This document shows positions 1 through 7,602 of a stretch of 64,000 nt of DNA, in pieces. Position 1 is the stretch's first letter, and the number at the start of each line of letters is the position of its first letter. Origin of the DNA: Companilactobacillus bobalius (GTDB taxonomy: Bacteria; Bacillota; Bacilli; Lactobacillales; Lactobacillaceae); assembly GCF_009764355.1 (NCBI RefSeq), contig NZ_LNUA01000031.1:1-64000 (forward strand). The letters are read 5' to 3'. Under the pieces are notes generated by a model. The model saw nothing but the letters and a program-made list of their open reading frames with translations. It was not told the origin of the DNA and made no database searches. The position numbers and the translations under genes are program-made.

Positions 1-106
1 TTAGATTCTGAGCATTTGCAGGACTTTGCGAATTGGCTGCGTAGCAGACAGTTCGTGAAGTCAGGCAAAGCACAGGAATCTGGCCTGCGCAGCTCGTTTC
101 CACTAT
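1..106 (+). repeat. Family A' structured repeat, cut by the window edge
   Basis: This nearly matches 45055-45160 and lacks only the left end, which would lie before position 1. The visible part folds as nested inverted repeats: agattctg with caggaatct, gcatttgcaggactt with aagtcaggcaaagc, and cgaattggctgc with gcagacagttcg around a GTA loop. The right end, cctgcgcagctc, is the outer arm shared with family A. It carries no open reading frame of note. The rest of the spacer (107-433) holds a terminator and a promoter. Confidence 0.85.
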
Positions 107-305
107 CAAACATAGAACCATGGTTATAAAAGAAAGAACCAAATCCATAAAAAGTAGAACAATGATTATTCCCAACAAAACCAACAATCCCGGACAGAAC
201 CAAGAAATTCATAACATATCAAAATCCTTCAATCCAAAATAAAAAAATCGTAAATATAAAAAGGCTCTGTAAAAGAATAGTCATTCTATACTAAATAACG
301 AAAAA

Positions 306-343
306 ACGGCAAATGTTGAATCAAACATTTGTCGCTTTTTTTC
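306..343 (+). terminator. Rho-independent terminator
   Basis: An inverted repeat (cggcaaatgtt / aacatttgtcg) is followed by a run of T. It probably ends a transcript that begins before the window. Confidence 0.7.
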
Positions 344-377
344 AGAAAATACAAATCGTAATAAAATAGTGATATAT

Positions 378-406
378 TTAACAATTAAAAAATGTAAACT
401 TATAAA
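378..406 (+). promoter_or_regulatory. Putative sdaAB promoter
   Basis: TTAACA at 378-383 and TATAAA at 401-406 are separated by 17 nt and lie 27 nt before the sdaAB start. It is the best sigma-A-like match between the upstream terminator and the gene. This is sequence inspection only. Confidence 0.45.
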
Positions 407-433
407 TAATATAGTTAATCGGGAGTAATTTAT

Positions 434-1105
434 ATGAAAGAATTACGTTTTAAAAGTGTTTTCGACATAATTGGACCAGTCATGGTAGGACCAAGTAGCT
501 CACATACTGCGGGTGCTGCTAGAATCGGGAAAGTTGTCCATGATATTTTTGGTGAAAAACCTGATAAAGTAACCATTTATTTGTATGAATCCTTTGCCAA
601 GACTTATCGAGGTCATGGAACCGATGTTGCTCTGGTCGGTGGACTTCTGGGGATGGAACCAGATGATAAGAGATTAGCGGATTCTTTGAAAATAGCTTAT
701 GAGCAAGGAATCAAAGTTGCCTTTGTCCCAAAGAGTGAAAAAGTTGATCATCCTAACACTGCCAAAATTAAATTGGTTAAAGGTGATCATGATTTAACCG
801 TGACAGGTGTTTCTATTGGTGGAGGAAATATTCAGATTTCAGAAATCAATGGTTTTAAGATGTCACTTAGTTTGGGAACACCAACTTATATTACAGTGCA
901 TCAGGATGTTGCAGGGATGATTGCTAAAGTTACTGATGTTTTTTCAAACTTTAATATTAATATCGGAACCATGACAGTTACTCGTGCTTCCAAAGGTGAA
1001 AAAGCTATCATGATTATTGAGGTCGATGAACGTCGTCAACGTGATGAAATTTTACAGAAATTATGTGCATTGCCAAATGTCGATAATGCCACATATTTTG
1101 AATAG
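434..1105 (+). CDS. sdaAB: L-serine dehydratase, iron-sulfur type, beta subunit
   Basis: Beta subunit of the two-chain [4Fe-4S] L-serine deaminase, which converts L-serine to pyruvate and ammonia in the cytoplasm. The N-terminal half has the family's GPSSSHTAGAARIG segment (about residues 18-31). The last 75 residues look like an ACT regulatory domain (from about 148, TYITVHQDVAGMIAKVTDVF). At 223 aa it has the usual length for the split beta chain. The start follows GGGAG at a good distance. The alpha-subunit gene begins 11 nt downstream, so the two are one operon. Family assignment is firm. Confidence 0.95.
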   Translation: MKELRFKSVFDIIGPVMVGPSSSHTAGAARIGKVVHDIFGEKPDKVTIYLYESFAKTYRGHGTDVALVGGLLGMEPDDKRLADSLKIAYEQGIKVAFVPKSEKVDHPNTAKIKLVKGDHDLTVTGVSIGGGNIQISEINGFKMSLSLGTPTYITVHQDVAGMIAKVTDVFSNFNINIGTMTVTRASKGEKAIMIIEVDERRQRDEILQKLCALPNVDNATYFE

Positions 1106-1116
1106 GGGTAACACTA

Positions 1117-1983
1117 ATGTTTTATACAATTAAAGAATTAGTCAAACAAAGTGCTGATTACGATTCTGTCGCTGACTTAATGGTACAAACGGAAATGGAA
1201 AATACTGATCGTAGTAAAGAATTCATCCGTTCAACGATGGAACGTAATTTGGAAGTTATGGAAAATTCCATTAAAGAAGGTGTTGCTGGTGTAAAATCAG
1301 TAACTGGATTAACTGGTGGCGACGCTAAAAAGATGAACGCCTACATTGAAAAAGGGGACTTCTTGAGCGGTGAACCGATCCTGGAGGCTGTTCGTAATGC
1401 AGTAGCTGTTAATGAGGTTAATGCCAAAATGGGCTTGATTTGTGCAACACCAACTGCTGGTAGTGCTGGTGTTTTAGCCGGTGTTCTAGTAGCGACTAGA
1501 GATCGACTTCATTTAACTCGTGACCAACAAGTTGACTTTCTATTTACCGCAGGAGCCTTTGGTTTAGTGATTGCAAATAATTCATCGATTGCTGGTGCTG
1601 AAGGGGGTTGTCAAGCTGAAGTAGGTTCCGCTGCCGCAATGGCATCAGCTGCTTTGGTTTGTGCTAAAGGTGGAACAGCTCAAATGGCAGCTGAAGCTAT
1701 TTCTATTACTTTACAGAATATGATGGGTTTAGTTTGTGATCCTGTGGCGGGATTGGTAGAAGTTCCTTGTGTTAAACGTAATGCTTTAGGAGCTTCTCAA
1801 GCGATGATTTCAGCTGATATGGCTTTAGCGGGAATCGCAAGTGTTATACCGACTGATGAAGTAGTTGAGGCTATGCATCAAGTTGGACAAAGAATGCCTT
1901 CTATTTTTAAAGAAACAGCTGAAGGCGGTTTAGCAACAACACCAACAGCTTTGAAGTTGAAAAAAGAAATCTTTGGTGAATAA
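1117..1983 (+). CDS. sdaAA: L-serine dehydratase, iron-sulfur type, alpha subunit
   Basis: Catalytic alpha subunit that binds the oxygen-sensitive [4Fe-4S] cluster. Visible family signatures are CATPTAGSAG (about residue 108), GGCQAEVGSAAAMA (about 164) and LVCDPVAGLVEVPC (about 206). These carry the cysteines expected to hold the cluster. Length is 288 aa, normal for split systems. It follows sdaAB by 11 nt. No terminator separates it from the next gene, so the downstream accessory pair may be co-transcribed. Serine deamination feeds pyruvate to energy metabolism. Confidence 0.95.
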   Translation: MFYTIKELVKQSADYDSVADLMVQTEMENTDRSKEFIRSTMERNLEVMENSIKEGVAGVKSVTGLTGGDAKKMNAYIEKGDFLSGEPILEAVRNAVAVNEVNAKMGLICATPTAGSAGVLAGVLVATRDRLHLTRDQQVDFLFTAGAFGLVIANNSSIAGAEGGCQAEVGSAAAMASAALVCAKGGTAQMAAEAISITLQNMMGLVCDPVAGLVEVPCVKRNALGASQAMISADMALAGIASVIPTDEVVEAMHQVGQRMPSIFKETAEGGLATTPTALKLKKEIFGE

Positions 1984-2039
1984 AAAAACGTAATTTATTA
2001 ATGGTGTACAAAAATCTACTATATTTTAGGAGTCTATTT

Positions 2040-2477
2040 GTGGATAGAAATACATATAATAAATTATTTAATCTAGATAAAGTGTTAAATAAGCCTAAAG
2101 TGAGGTTAGCAAATGTTAATAAGCAAAAAAGCTATCTTGCTCGTGGCTTATTTGATATAAGAAAAAAATTTACTATTGTTATGAATTGTAAAGGACATAA
2201 AAAAAGAAAATTATCCTTAATGATAAATTCTAGCGATGGGAATATGATGAGGTTTGATATTATAGGTAAACCTCATCATGGATATCCAACACCTCACTTA
2301 CATATATTCAATGCTGAAAATATTTTTGAGTGCGAGTTTGTTGAAGAATCTGAACTTCCATTTCCGCTCAATGAGATTATAAATAATTCCTTGGACTTCC
2401 AGAAAGACTTAGAAGTGTTTTTCACTTATAATAAAATCAAATTAGACAATGTTGTTTTTGTAAAGGAGGAAGATTAA
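2040..2477 (+). CDS. Uncharacterised protein paired with a DUF1828 protein (DUF6978-like)
   Basis: I recognise no catalytic motif. A longer frame opens at ATG 2001 with no ribosome site. AGGAG at 2028-2032 sits 7 nt before an in-frame GTG at 2040, so I use GTG and a 145-residue product beginning M-D-R-N-T-Y-N. The protein is basic at the N-terminus and has a histidine-rich centre (KPHHGYPTPHLHIF). The composition is AT-rich and lysine/asparagine-rich compared with sdaAA. It ends 2 nt before the next gene, which has a strong SD, so the two form a translationally linked pair. The resemblance to DUF6978 is from memory and unverified. Confidence 0.7.
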   Translation: MDRNTYNKLFNLDKVLNKPKVRLANVNKQKSYLARGLFDIRKKFTIVMNCKGHKKRKLSLMINSSDGNMMRFDIIGKPHHGYPTPHLHIFNAENIFECEFVEESELPFPLNEIINNSLDFQKDLEVFFTYNKIKLDNVVFVKEED

Positions 2478-2479
2478 TA

Positions 2480-3241
2480 ATGGATTCTTCGCTAGTAGAC
2501 GACTATTTGAATTGGTTAAAAGGACAATATTCTATTGAACAATTAAATGGTAGTCAGGAAATAGTTACGCCATTTACCAATTCGATAGGAGATAATATAA
2601 CCATTTATGTTTCTTCAAACTCCGATGGAAAAATAACTTTGACGGATGATTTTGATACAATTGGTGATTTGGAAATGATGGGAATAAATTTTGATACGAT
2701 TGTTAGAAAGAAGTATTTAAATAGTATATTAAATAATTACAATGTGCAGTGTGTTAATAAAGAACTTTTTGTTATGGGGGATAAGATAGAATTTCCTGAA
2801 ATGAAACAACGTTTAATGCAGGCAATAATTCGGATTGATGATTTATTGATGACTCGTAAAGAGAATTACACAAGTTTTTTTAAATCAGATGTCTATCAAT
2901 TCTTTGAAAAAAATGACTTTGGTGGATTGAAAACCTATAGGCCCTATGGTGAAAGTGGAAATAACTATGTAGTGGATTATACTATTCCACTAAAAGGTAA
3001 TCGTCCATTTAGATTTATCAATTTTACTAATACTTCTTCATTTTCTACAATAGCCATGGCCGGTGCCATGTATGGAGATATTGCCACTGGCTCGGAGTAT
3101 AATTTAAGCAATTCAGAATTTGTTATTATATACAATTCCCAAGTATCACGTCCTAGTCATAAAAGCATTAATATAGCTCAACGATATGATTTAAAATTAA
3201 TTTCGTGGGAAGATAAATCCAAAATAATGGCGCTTAAATAG
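2480..3241 (+). CDS. DUF1828 (and probable DUF1829) domain protein
   Basis: 253 aa. The N-terminal 90 residues (TPFTNSIGDNITIYVS..., TLTDDFDTIGDLEMMG) resemble DUF1828. The C-terminal half (RPFRFINFTN..., EFVIIYNS) fits the associated DUF1829. Biochemical function is not known to me. It follows a textbook AAAGGAGG site, is coupled to the preceding small gene and is closed by a terminator at 3249-3279. AT-rich codon use and lodging behind sdaAA suggest an accessory insertion. A defence or toxin-like role is possible but speculative. No membrane segments or signal peptide. Confidence 0.7.
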   Translation: MDSSLVDDYLNWLKGQYSIEQLNGSQEIVTPFTNSIGDNITIYVSSNSDGKITLTDDFDTIGDLEMMGINFDTIVRKKYLNSILNNYNVQCVNKELFVMGDKIEFPEMKQRLMQAIIRIDDLLMTRKENYTSFFKSDVYQFFEKNDFGGLKTYRPYGESGNNYVVDYTIPLKGNRPFRFINFTNTSSFSTIAMAGAMYGDIATGSEYNLSNSEFVIIYNSQVSRPSHKSINIAQRYDLKLISWEDKSKIMALK

Positions 3242-3248
3242 ATTTTTA

Positions 3249-3279
3249 AAGTTGAAAGAGAAAATCTTTCAGCTTTTTT
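3249..3279 (+). terminator. Terminator of the serine dehydratase/DUF1828 operon
   Basis: gttgaaag pairs with ctttcagc across a short AT loop and is followed by TTTTTT. Confidence 0.75.
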
Positions 3280-3337
3280 AGTTATTCAGAAGTAAACTAT
3301 TATATAAGAAAATTTTTTAATGGAAGGAAATTTATTA

Positions 3338-4759
3338 ATGAAAAGACATACACATGCGGCTTGTACTTCAATTATGGTCGGCAAAAAAGCCTCAATTGAC
3401 GGCTCTAATTACATTGCTCGTAACGAAGATAACTTTGTGGCAAATTGGCCTAAGAAATTTTATGTACAAAAGGCGGTTCAAAATCGCCATGAGACTTACG
3501 TTTCACCCTACAATAAGTTAACGGTTGAATTGCCAGAAACTGGTTATCGTTATACAACTTCTCCAGATGCAAATCAGGACGAGGGCTATTACGAAGAAGA
3601 TGGTATCAACGAAAAGAATGTAGGAATGAGCGCAACTGAAAGTGTTACTGCCAACGAAAAAGTTTTGGCCTATGATCCTTTGATTAAAAATGGAGTAGCT
3701 GAAGATTCCATGACTACTTTAGTTTTGCCTTACATTGATTCTGCACGTAAAGGTGTTCAATATTTGGGCAATTTGATTGCAAAGTATGGCTCTACCGAGA
3801 GTAATGGTGTTGAATTTTTTGATAAAGATGATATTTGGTATATGGAAATTGCTACAGGACACCATTGGGTTGCTATTCGTATTCCTGATGATTCTTACGC
3901 CGTAGCCGCTAATCAAATTGGTATTGAAAAAATTGATTTTTCCGATCCAGAGAATTATATGTGGTCCGAAGGTATTCAAGAGTTTGTTGAAAAAAACAAT
4001 TTGAATCCTGATTTTGACGGTTGGAATTTCAGACATATTTTTGGAACTGACACTAAGAAGGATCGCCATTACAACACACCACGTGTTTGGTATGGTCAAA
4101 AAATGTTGAATCCATCCATTGAACAAAATCCAGAATCATCTAATTTGCCATTTTTAAGAAAACCAGAAAAGAAGATTGCTATTGAAGATATTCAAGCTAT
4201 CCTAGCTTCACATTATAATGAAACTAAGTTTGATCCTTTGGGCAGTGGTAGTGAAGAAGATAAGAAACGTTATCGTGCTATTTGTTTATCAAGAACAATG
4301 AATTCACATATTTTACAAATGCGTGATACAGATACAGGTAATCAAGCAGTTGAATGGAAAGGGTTAGGGATGCCTTGTTTTAGTGCTTATGTGCCATTCT
4401 TTACCAATGCCAATGCAATTGATGAATCGTACAGTTTTGTGCCGGAAACAATGAACTTAGATAGTGCTTATTGGTTATACACAGCTTTAGAGTTTGTTGT
4501 GGAAAGCCACTATCAAGAATTCGTTGAACCAAATTTGGATTATCAAAAAGAATTAGCTCAATGGGCACGTCAAAAAATAGCAGAAGTAGATAAGGAATCT
4601 CAGAAACTTTCAGGAACTGCTTTAACAGACTATTTGACTGACCAGAATAAAATCATTGCTAAACACTTTAATGAGGCTACTAGAGCCCATTTGGCCGATT
4701 TAGTTACACAAGGAACAGAGTTAAGTAAGTTAACATTCAAGATGGATCCAAATCTTTAG
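3338..4759 (+). CDS. pepD: C69-family dipeptidase (PepD-like)
   Basis: Cytoplasmic Ntn-hydrolase dipeptidase of broad specificity, part of the peptide-utilisation set. A frame opens at ATG 3320, but GGAAGG at 3322-3327 correctly serves the ATG at 3338, giving 473 aa starting MKRHTHAACTS. The nucleophile of this family is an N-terminal cysteine, here Cys9. The start of the fold (SIDGSNYIARNEDN) matches C69 enzymes. It is preceded by a terminator, so it probably has its own promoter. Its stop codon TAG is also the first three bases of a family A repeat. Specific substrate unknown. Confidence 0.9.
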   Translation: MKRHTHAACTSIMVGKKASIDGSNYIARNEDNFVANWPKKFYVQKAVQNRHETYVSPYNKLTVELPETGYRYTTSPDANQDEGYYEEDGINEKNVGMSATESVTANEKVLAYDPLIKNGVAEDSMTTLVLPYIDSARKGVQYLGNLIAKYGSTESNGVEFFDKDDIWYMEIATGHHWVAIRIPDDSYAVAANQIGIEKIDFSDPENYMWSEGIQEFVEKNNLNPDFDGWNFRHIFGTDTKKDRHYNTPRVWYGQKMLNPSIEQNPESSNLPFLRKPEKKIAIEDIQAILASHYNETKFDPLGSGSEEDKKRYRAICLSRTMNSHILQMRDTDTGNQAVEWKGLGMPCFSAYVPFFTNANAIDESYSFVPETMNLDSAYWLYTALEFVVESHYQEFVEPNLDYQKELAQWARQKIAEVDKESQKLSGTALTDYLTDQNKIIAKHFNEATRAHLADLVTQGTELSKLTFKMDPNL

Positions 4760-4880
4760 AGAGCGAAGCAGGGGCGGTTAGCCCCTGAGGATTAAGACTA
4801 CTTTCTCAGTCGGCAACGAAGTGCCGGCAGAGAAAGTTGACTTAACCGGAAGGAGTTGCCCCTGCGTAGCTCATTTCAAT
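4757..4880 (+). repeat. Family A structured repeat, copy 1
   Basis: Starts with TAGAGAGCGAAGCAGG, overlapping the pepD stop codon, and ends with cctgcgtagctcatttcaat. Outer arm gcaggggc pairs with gcccctgc. The central hairpin is ctttctcagtcggca against tgccggcagagaaag with an acgaag loop. An intermediate stem pairs ggattaagac with gacttaacc. Compare 38418-38543 and 44911-45034. Confidence 0.85.
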
Positions 4881-4910
4881 AGAGAGTGCGGCAGGCCCGT
4901 TTCTACAATA
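4880..4910 (+). repeat. Remnant of a family A' repeat
   Basis: agagagtgcggcaggcccgttt matches the left end of the A' element at 45034-45056, then passes straight into sequence like that beyond the A' right end. The interior appears to have been lost between two GTTT tracts. In the intact tandem array at 45 kb an A' element follows an A element in the same way. Confidence 0.6.
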
Positions 4911-4929
4911 AAAATTAGAAATAACAACA

Positions 4930-4980
4930 AAATAGCCCAGTATGACAACCATATGATGGTCATCGTACTGGGCTATTTTG
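4930..4980. terminator. Bidirectional terminator between pepD and the GyrI-like gene
   Basis: A long near-perfect inverted repeat (aaatagcccagta / tactgggctattt, with an inner tgac..acca/tggt..ca stem) and T-rich flanks on both strands. It lies between convergent genes. Confidence 0.8.
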
Positions 4981-4990
4981 AATGAAAATT

Positions 4991-5614
4991 TCACTTAATC
5001 TGATAACGTAAAATGGTTTTTAATCTATCTGGTGCTACACGTCGAGCATCTGATAAATAGATTTCACGATGAATTTTCGAAGCACGTTGTTTATTCTGTT
5101 CAGAAACGAAATTATCAATTTTTTCAAAACTAGCGGGTTCGTCATCGTAACTACCTACGTGCAAAACTTGCGCCACTTCCACAGCAGGATAAGTTTTGAT
5201 TTCTAATTTATCTAACTCTGAAGGATTCTTCTTTTCTCTAACAGTCTCTAAAGCCGTAGAAACTACATTATCCGGCACAAAATCGGGAATACGGATCATA
5301 ATATCATAGCTAAATTCGTTTTTGTCCAAGTGATCTAATTGTTGACCCTTAGTAGTTAAAGACCAGGCACCTTCTAATGGGAAAACTACATAATCATCAA
5401 ATTCTAAATCCTTATCGATTGCATATTTTCTATAGGCCGCTTTAATACCATAGGCTACGGGATACAGTGTTTGAATTTTTTTACTGAATTCTGGGCCGTT
5501 AGGATTGCCAACACCATGTAGAGAGGTGAACCTTTGACTTTGAATCGATAAAATTTGAGGATTCTTTTTAGTTGAATATAATTCTTTTTCCTGTTTGCGC
5601 CATTCGTATTTCAT
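4991..5614 (-). CDS. GyrI-like small-molecule-binding domain protein
   Basis: 207 aa cytoplasmic protein of the GyrI-like/AraC-effector-binding type (COG4832-like), seen in FSKKIQTLYPVAYGIKAAY and the FPLEGAWSLT and VAQVLHVGSYDDEPASF segments. It has no DNA-binding helix-turn-helix. Such proteins bind small hydrophobic compounds; the ligand here is unknown. It lies 44 nt downstream of the PTS gene on the same strand with no clear terminator between, so it may be the last gene of the sugar operon. It ends at the bidirectional terminator. Confidence 0.8.
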   Translation of the reverse strand: MKYEWRKQEKELYSTKKNPQILSIQSQRFTSLHGVGNPNGPEFSKKIQTLYPVAYGIKAAYRKYAIDKDLEFDDYVVFPLEGAWSLTTKGQQLDHLDKNEFSYDIMIRIPDFVPDNVVSTALETVREKKNPSELDKLEIKTYPAVEVAQVLHVGSYDDEPASFEKIDNFVSEQNKQRASKIHREIYLSDARRVAPDRLKTILRYQIK

Positions 5615-5658
5615 AATAGTTGGCCTCCAAAAGACTATTTAAAATGTATTTTAAACTT

Positions 5659-7602
5659 TTATCCTTGGGTAGCCAATGGTGTTTGTGATGTTTCTGTTTG
5701 TTGTTGTAAAGCAATCAAAGCGGAGCCGTTACTAATAGTTTCATCAGGTTCAGATTCGATACGGAAATAATCTTTACTATTGGTAATAATGACCATGACT
5801 GTATCGTCTAAGCCTTTATCTTGAATGACTTTAGGATCGAAAGTACCAAGTAGATCACCTTTAACGACTTCTTGATTCATTTTAACGGCGGTAGTGAAAC
5901 CTTTACCGTTTAAGGAAACTGTATCAATGCCGATGTGAACTAATATTTCTATGCCACTGTCGGTGGTTAATCCATAAGCATGACCAGTTTCGGCTACAAC
6001 ATTTAATTTACCTGATTGAGGAGCGTAGATATTAATTTTTCCAGTTGCATTAGGTTTGATAGCAATTCCTTCACCCATCATTCCAGATGAGAAAACGGGA
6101 TCGTTAACAGTCTTTAAATCAGCAGTTTGACCATCAATAGGTGCATAAACTGTATTGTCTTGAATCGGATCTTTGTCTTTAGTGTCAGCTACTAAAATTT
6201 CTTTTGGAATGGCAAACATGTTGGTAGCAACGAAGGCTACTACAACAGTTAATAATGAAACGATTGTGTAAATAATTAAATCACGAGCATCGTAAATGTA
6301 CATTAGATAAGAAGGTACAACGGCTAATCCATAAGAGTTGGCAGCTACTTTGAAGATACTTAGAATAGCTGCACCGAAACCACTAGTAAGGACTGTGACA
6401 ATTAATGGTCTGAAGTTGTATCTAATGAGAATACCGAAAAGTGTTGGTTCAGAAACACCGAATAGTTGTGATGAGAAGGCTCCAACAAAGGTTGCCTTGG
6501 CTTTTTTAGACTTAGTTCTCATAATCATAGCTAGAGCAACACCAACGTTAGCAAAGCCGTACATGGCCTCCAAAACGATTAGTGGGTTCAAATGAGTAGC
6601 GGCTAGAAGTGATGTTTCGATGGCAATCATCATTTGATGAATACCAACTAAAACCATTAGTGGATAAGCAGCACCAATTAAGAAACCACCGATACCGAAT
6701 GGTAAATCAATGACACCTTCAACACCAGCAACCATAAGGTTTTCAATCCAGTGAACGATTGGTCCAACACCAAGAATCATGATACCGAAAGTTAAAAGCA
6801 TGGTTAAGAAGGGCGTGATGATTTGATCTAAAACGTTTGGTACATGTTTGTGGAAGTAATTTTCCATTTTAGCACCAATGAAACCAGCAACTAAAGCTGT
6901 TAGAACAGAACCTTGACTACCAATAACGGGAATGTGGCCGAAAAGCATGATAGCTTTAGCACTACCGCCAGCAACATCATAGGCATTAGGTAGACTAGGT
7001 GAAACAAGCATTAGTCCAATGACAATACCGATGATAGGAGTTCCTTTGAAGTATCTAAAAGTGGACCAAACAATTAAAGCTGGTAAGAATGAGAAGACAG
7101 TTCCAGTTAAAACTGATATTACAGTGTTGACATTGGCAGGAATATCAGATGGAACAGCACCGAATAATTTTAAAACTTGAGCATTAGTGAAGGCACTTTG
7201 GAGTCCTAAGAAAAGACCGGTTGCGGCGATAACAGGAATGATAGGGATGAAAATACCAGACAACATAGCCATGAATCTTTGTAATTTAGTTTTATTGGAA
7301 TTATCGTCGTTATCTGTAGTATCGACGTCATCTTTTCCATAAATGGCGTTAACAGTACCTAATTTATCGATTGCGGCATAGACATCGTTGACTAAACCTG
7401 TACCGATAATAACTTGATATTGACCTGAACCAAAGAAGACACCTTTGACGAGATCGAGATTTTCAATTTTTTTATCATCAATTTGTTTACGATTCTTAAC
7501 AACAAAACGTAATCTTGTTTGGCAATGTGTAACAGATTCAATATTGTCGACGCCAACAAGGTCAACGATTTGTTGTGCTAATTTACTATAATCTTTAGCC
7601 AT
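5659..7602 (-). CDS. PTS sugar transporter, EIIBCA fusion (glucoside/sucrose/trehalose type)
   Basis: 647 aa phosphotransferase permease that imports and phosphorylates a sugar. The order is EIIB (1-90; THCQTRLRF with phospho-site Cys27), EIIC membrane domain (about 110-470, many hydrophobic segments) and EIIA (about 490-640; ILVHIGIDTVSLNG with the phospho-histidine). It begins inside the end of the alpha-glucosidase gene (8-nt overlap), so the two are translationally coupled. With a GH13 enzyme next door the substrate is probably an alpha-linked disaccharide. Maltose, trehalose, sucrose or an isomer cannot be separated by reading alone. Confidence 0.9.
   Translation of the reverse strand: MAKDYSKLAQQIVDLVGVDNIESVTHCQTRLRFVVKNRKQIDDKKIENLDLVKGVFFGSGQYQVIIGTGLVNDVYAAIDKLGTVNAIYGKDDVDTTDNDDNSNKTKLQRFMAMLSGIFIPIIPVIAATGLFLGLQSAFTNAQVLKLFGAVPSDIPANVNTVISVLTGTVFSFLPALIVWSTFRYFKGTPIIGIVIGLMLVSPSLPNAYDVAGGSAKAIMLFGHIPVIGSQGSVLTALVAGFIGAKMENYFHKHVPNVLDQIITPFLTMLLTFGIMILGVGPIVHWIENLMVAGVEGVIDLPFGIGGFLIGAAYPLMVLVGIHQMMIAIETSLLAATHLNPLIVLEAMYGFANVGVALAMIMRTKSKKAKATFVGAFSSQLFGVSEPTLFGILIRYNFRPLIVTVLTSGFGAAILSIFKVAANSYGLAVVPSYLMYIYDARDLIIYTIVSLLTVVVAFVATNMFAIPKEILVADTKDKDPIQDNTVYAPIDGQTADLKTVNDPVFSSGMMGEGIAIKPNATGKINIYAPQSGKLNVVAETGHAYGLTTDSGIEILVHIGIDTVSLNGKGFTTAVKMNQEVVKGDLLGTFDPKVIQDKGLDDTVMVIITNSKDYFRIESEPDETISNGSALIALQQQTETSQTPLATQG

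Noticed and set aside
2001..2039. ATG 2001 as the start of the first accessory gene
   Set aside because: No ribosome site; AGGAG at 2028-2032 points to GTG 2040.
3719..4126. 135-codon minus-strand frame inside pepD
   Set aside because: Antisense shadow of a conserved C69 gene without an SD.
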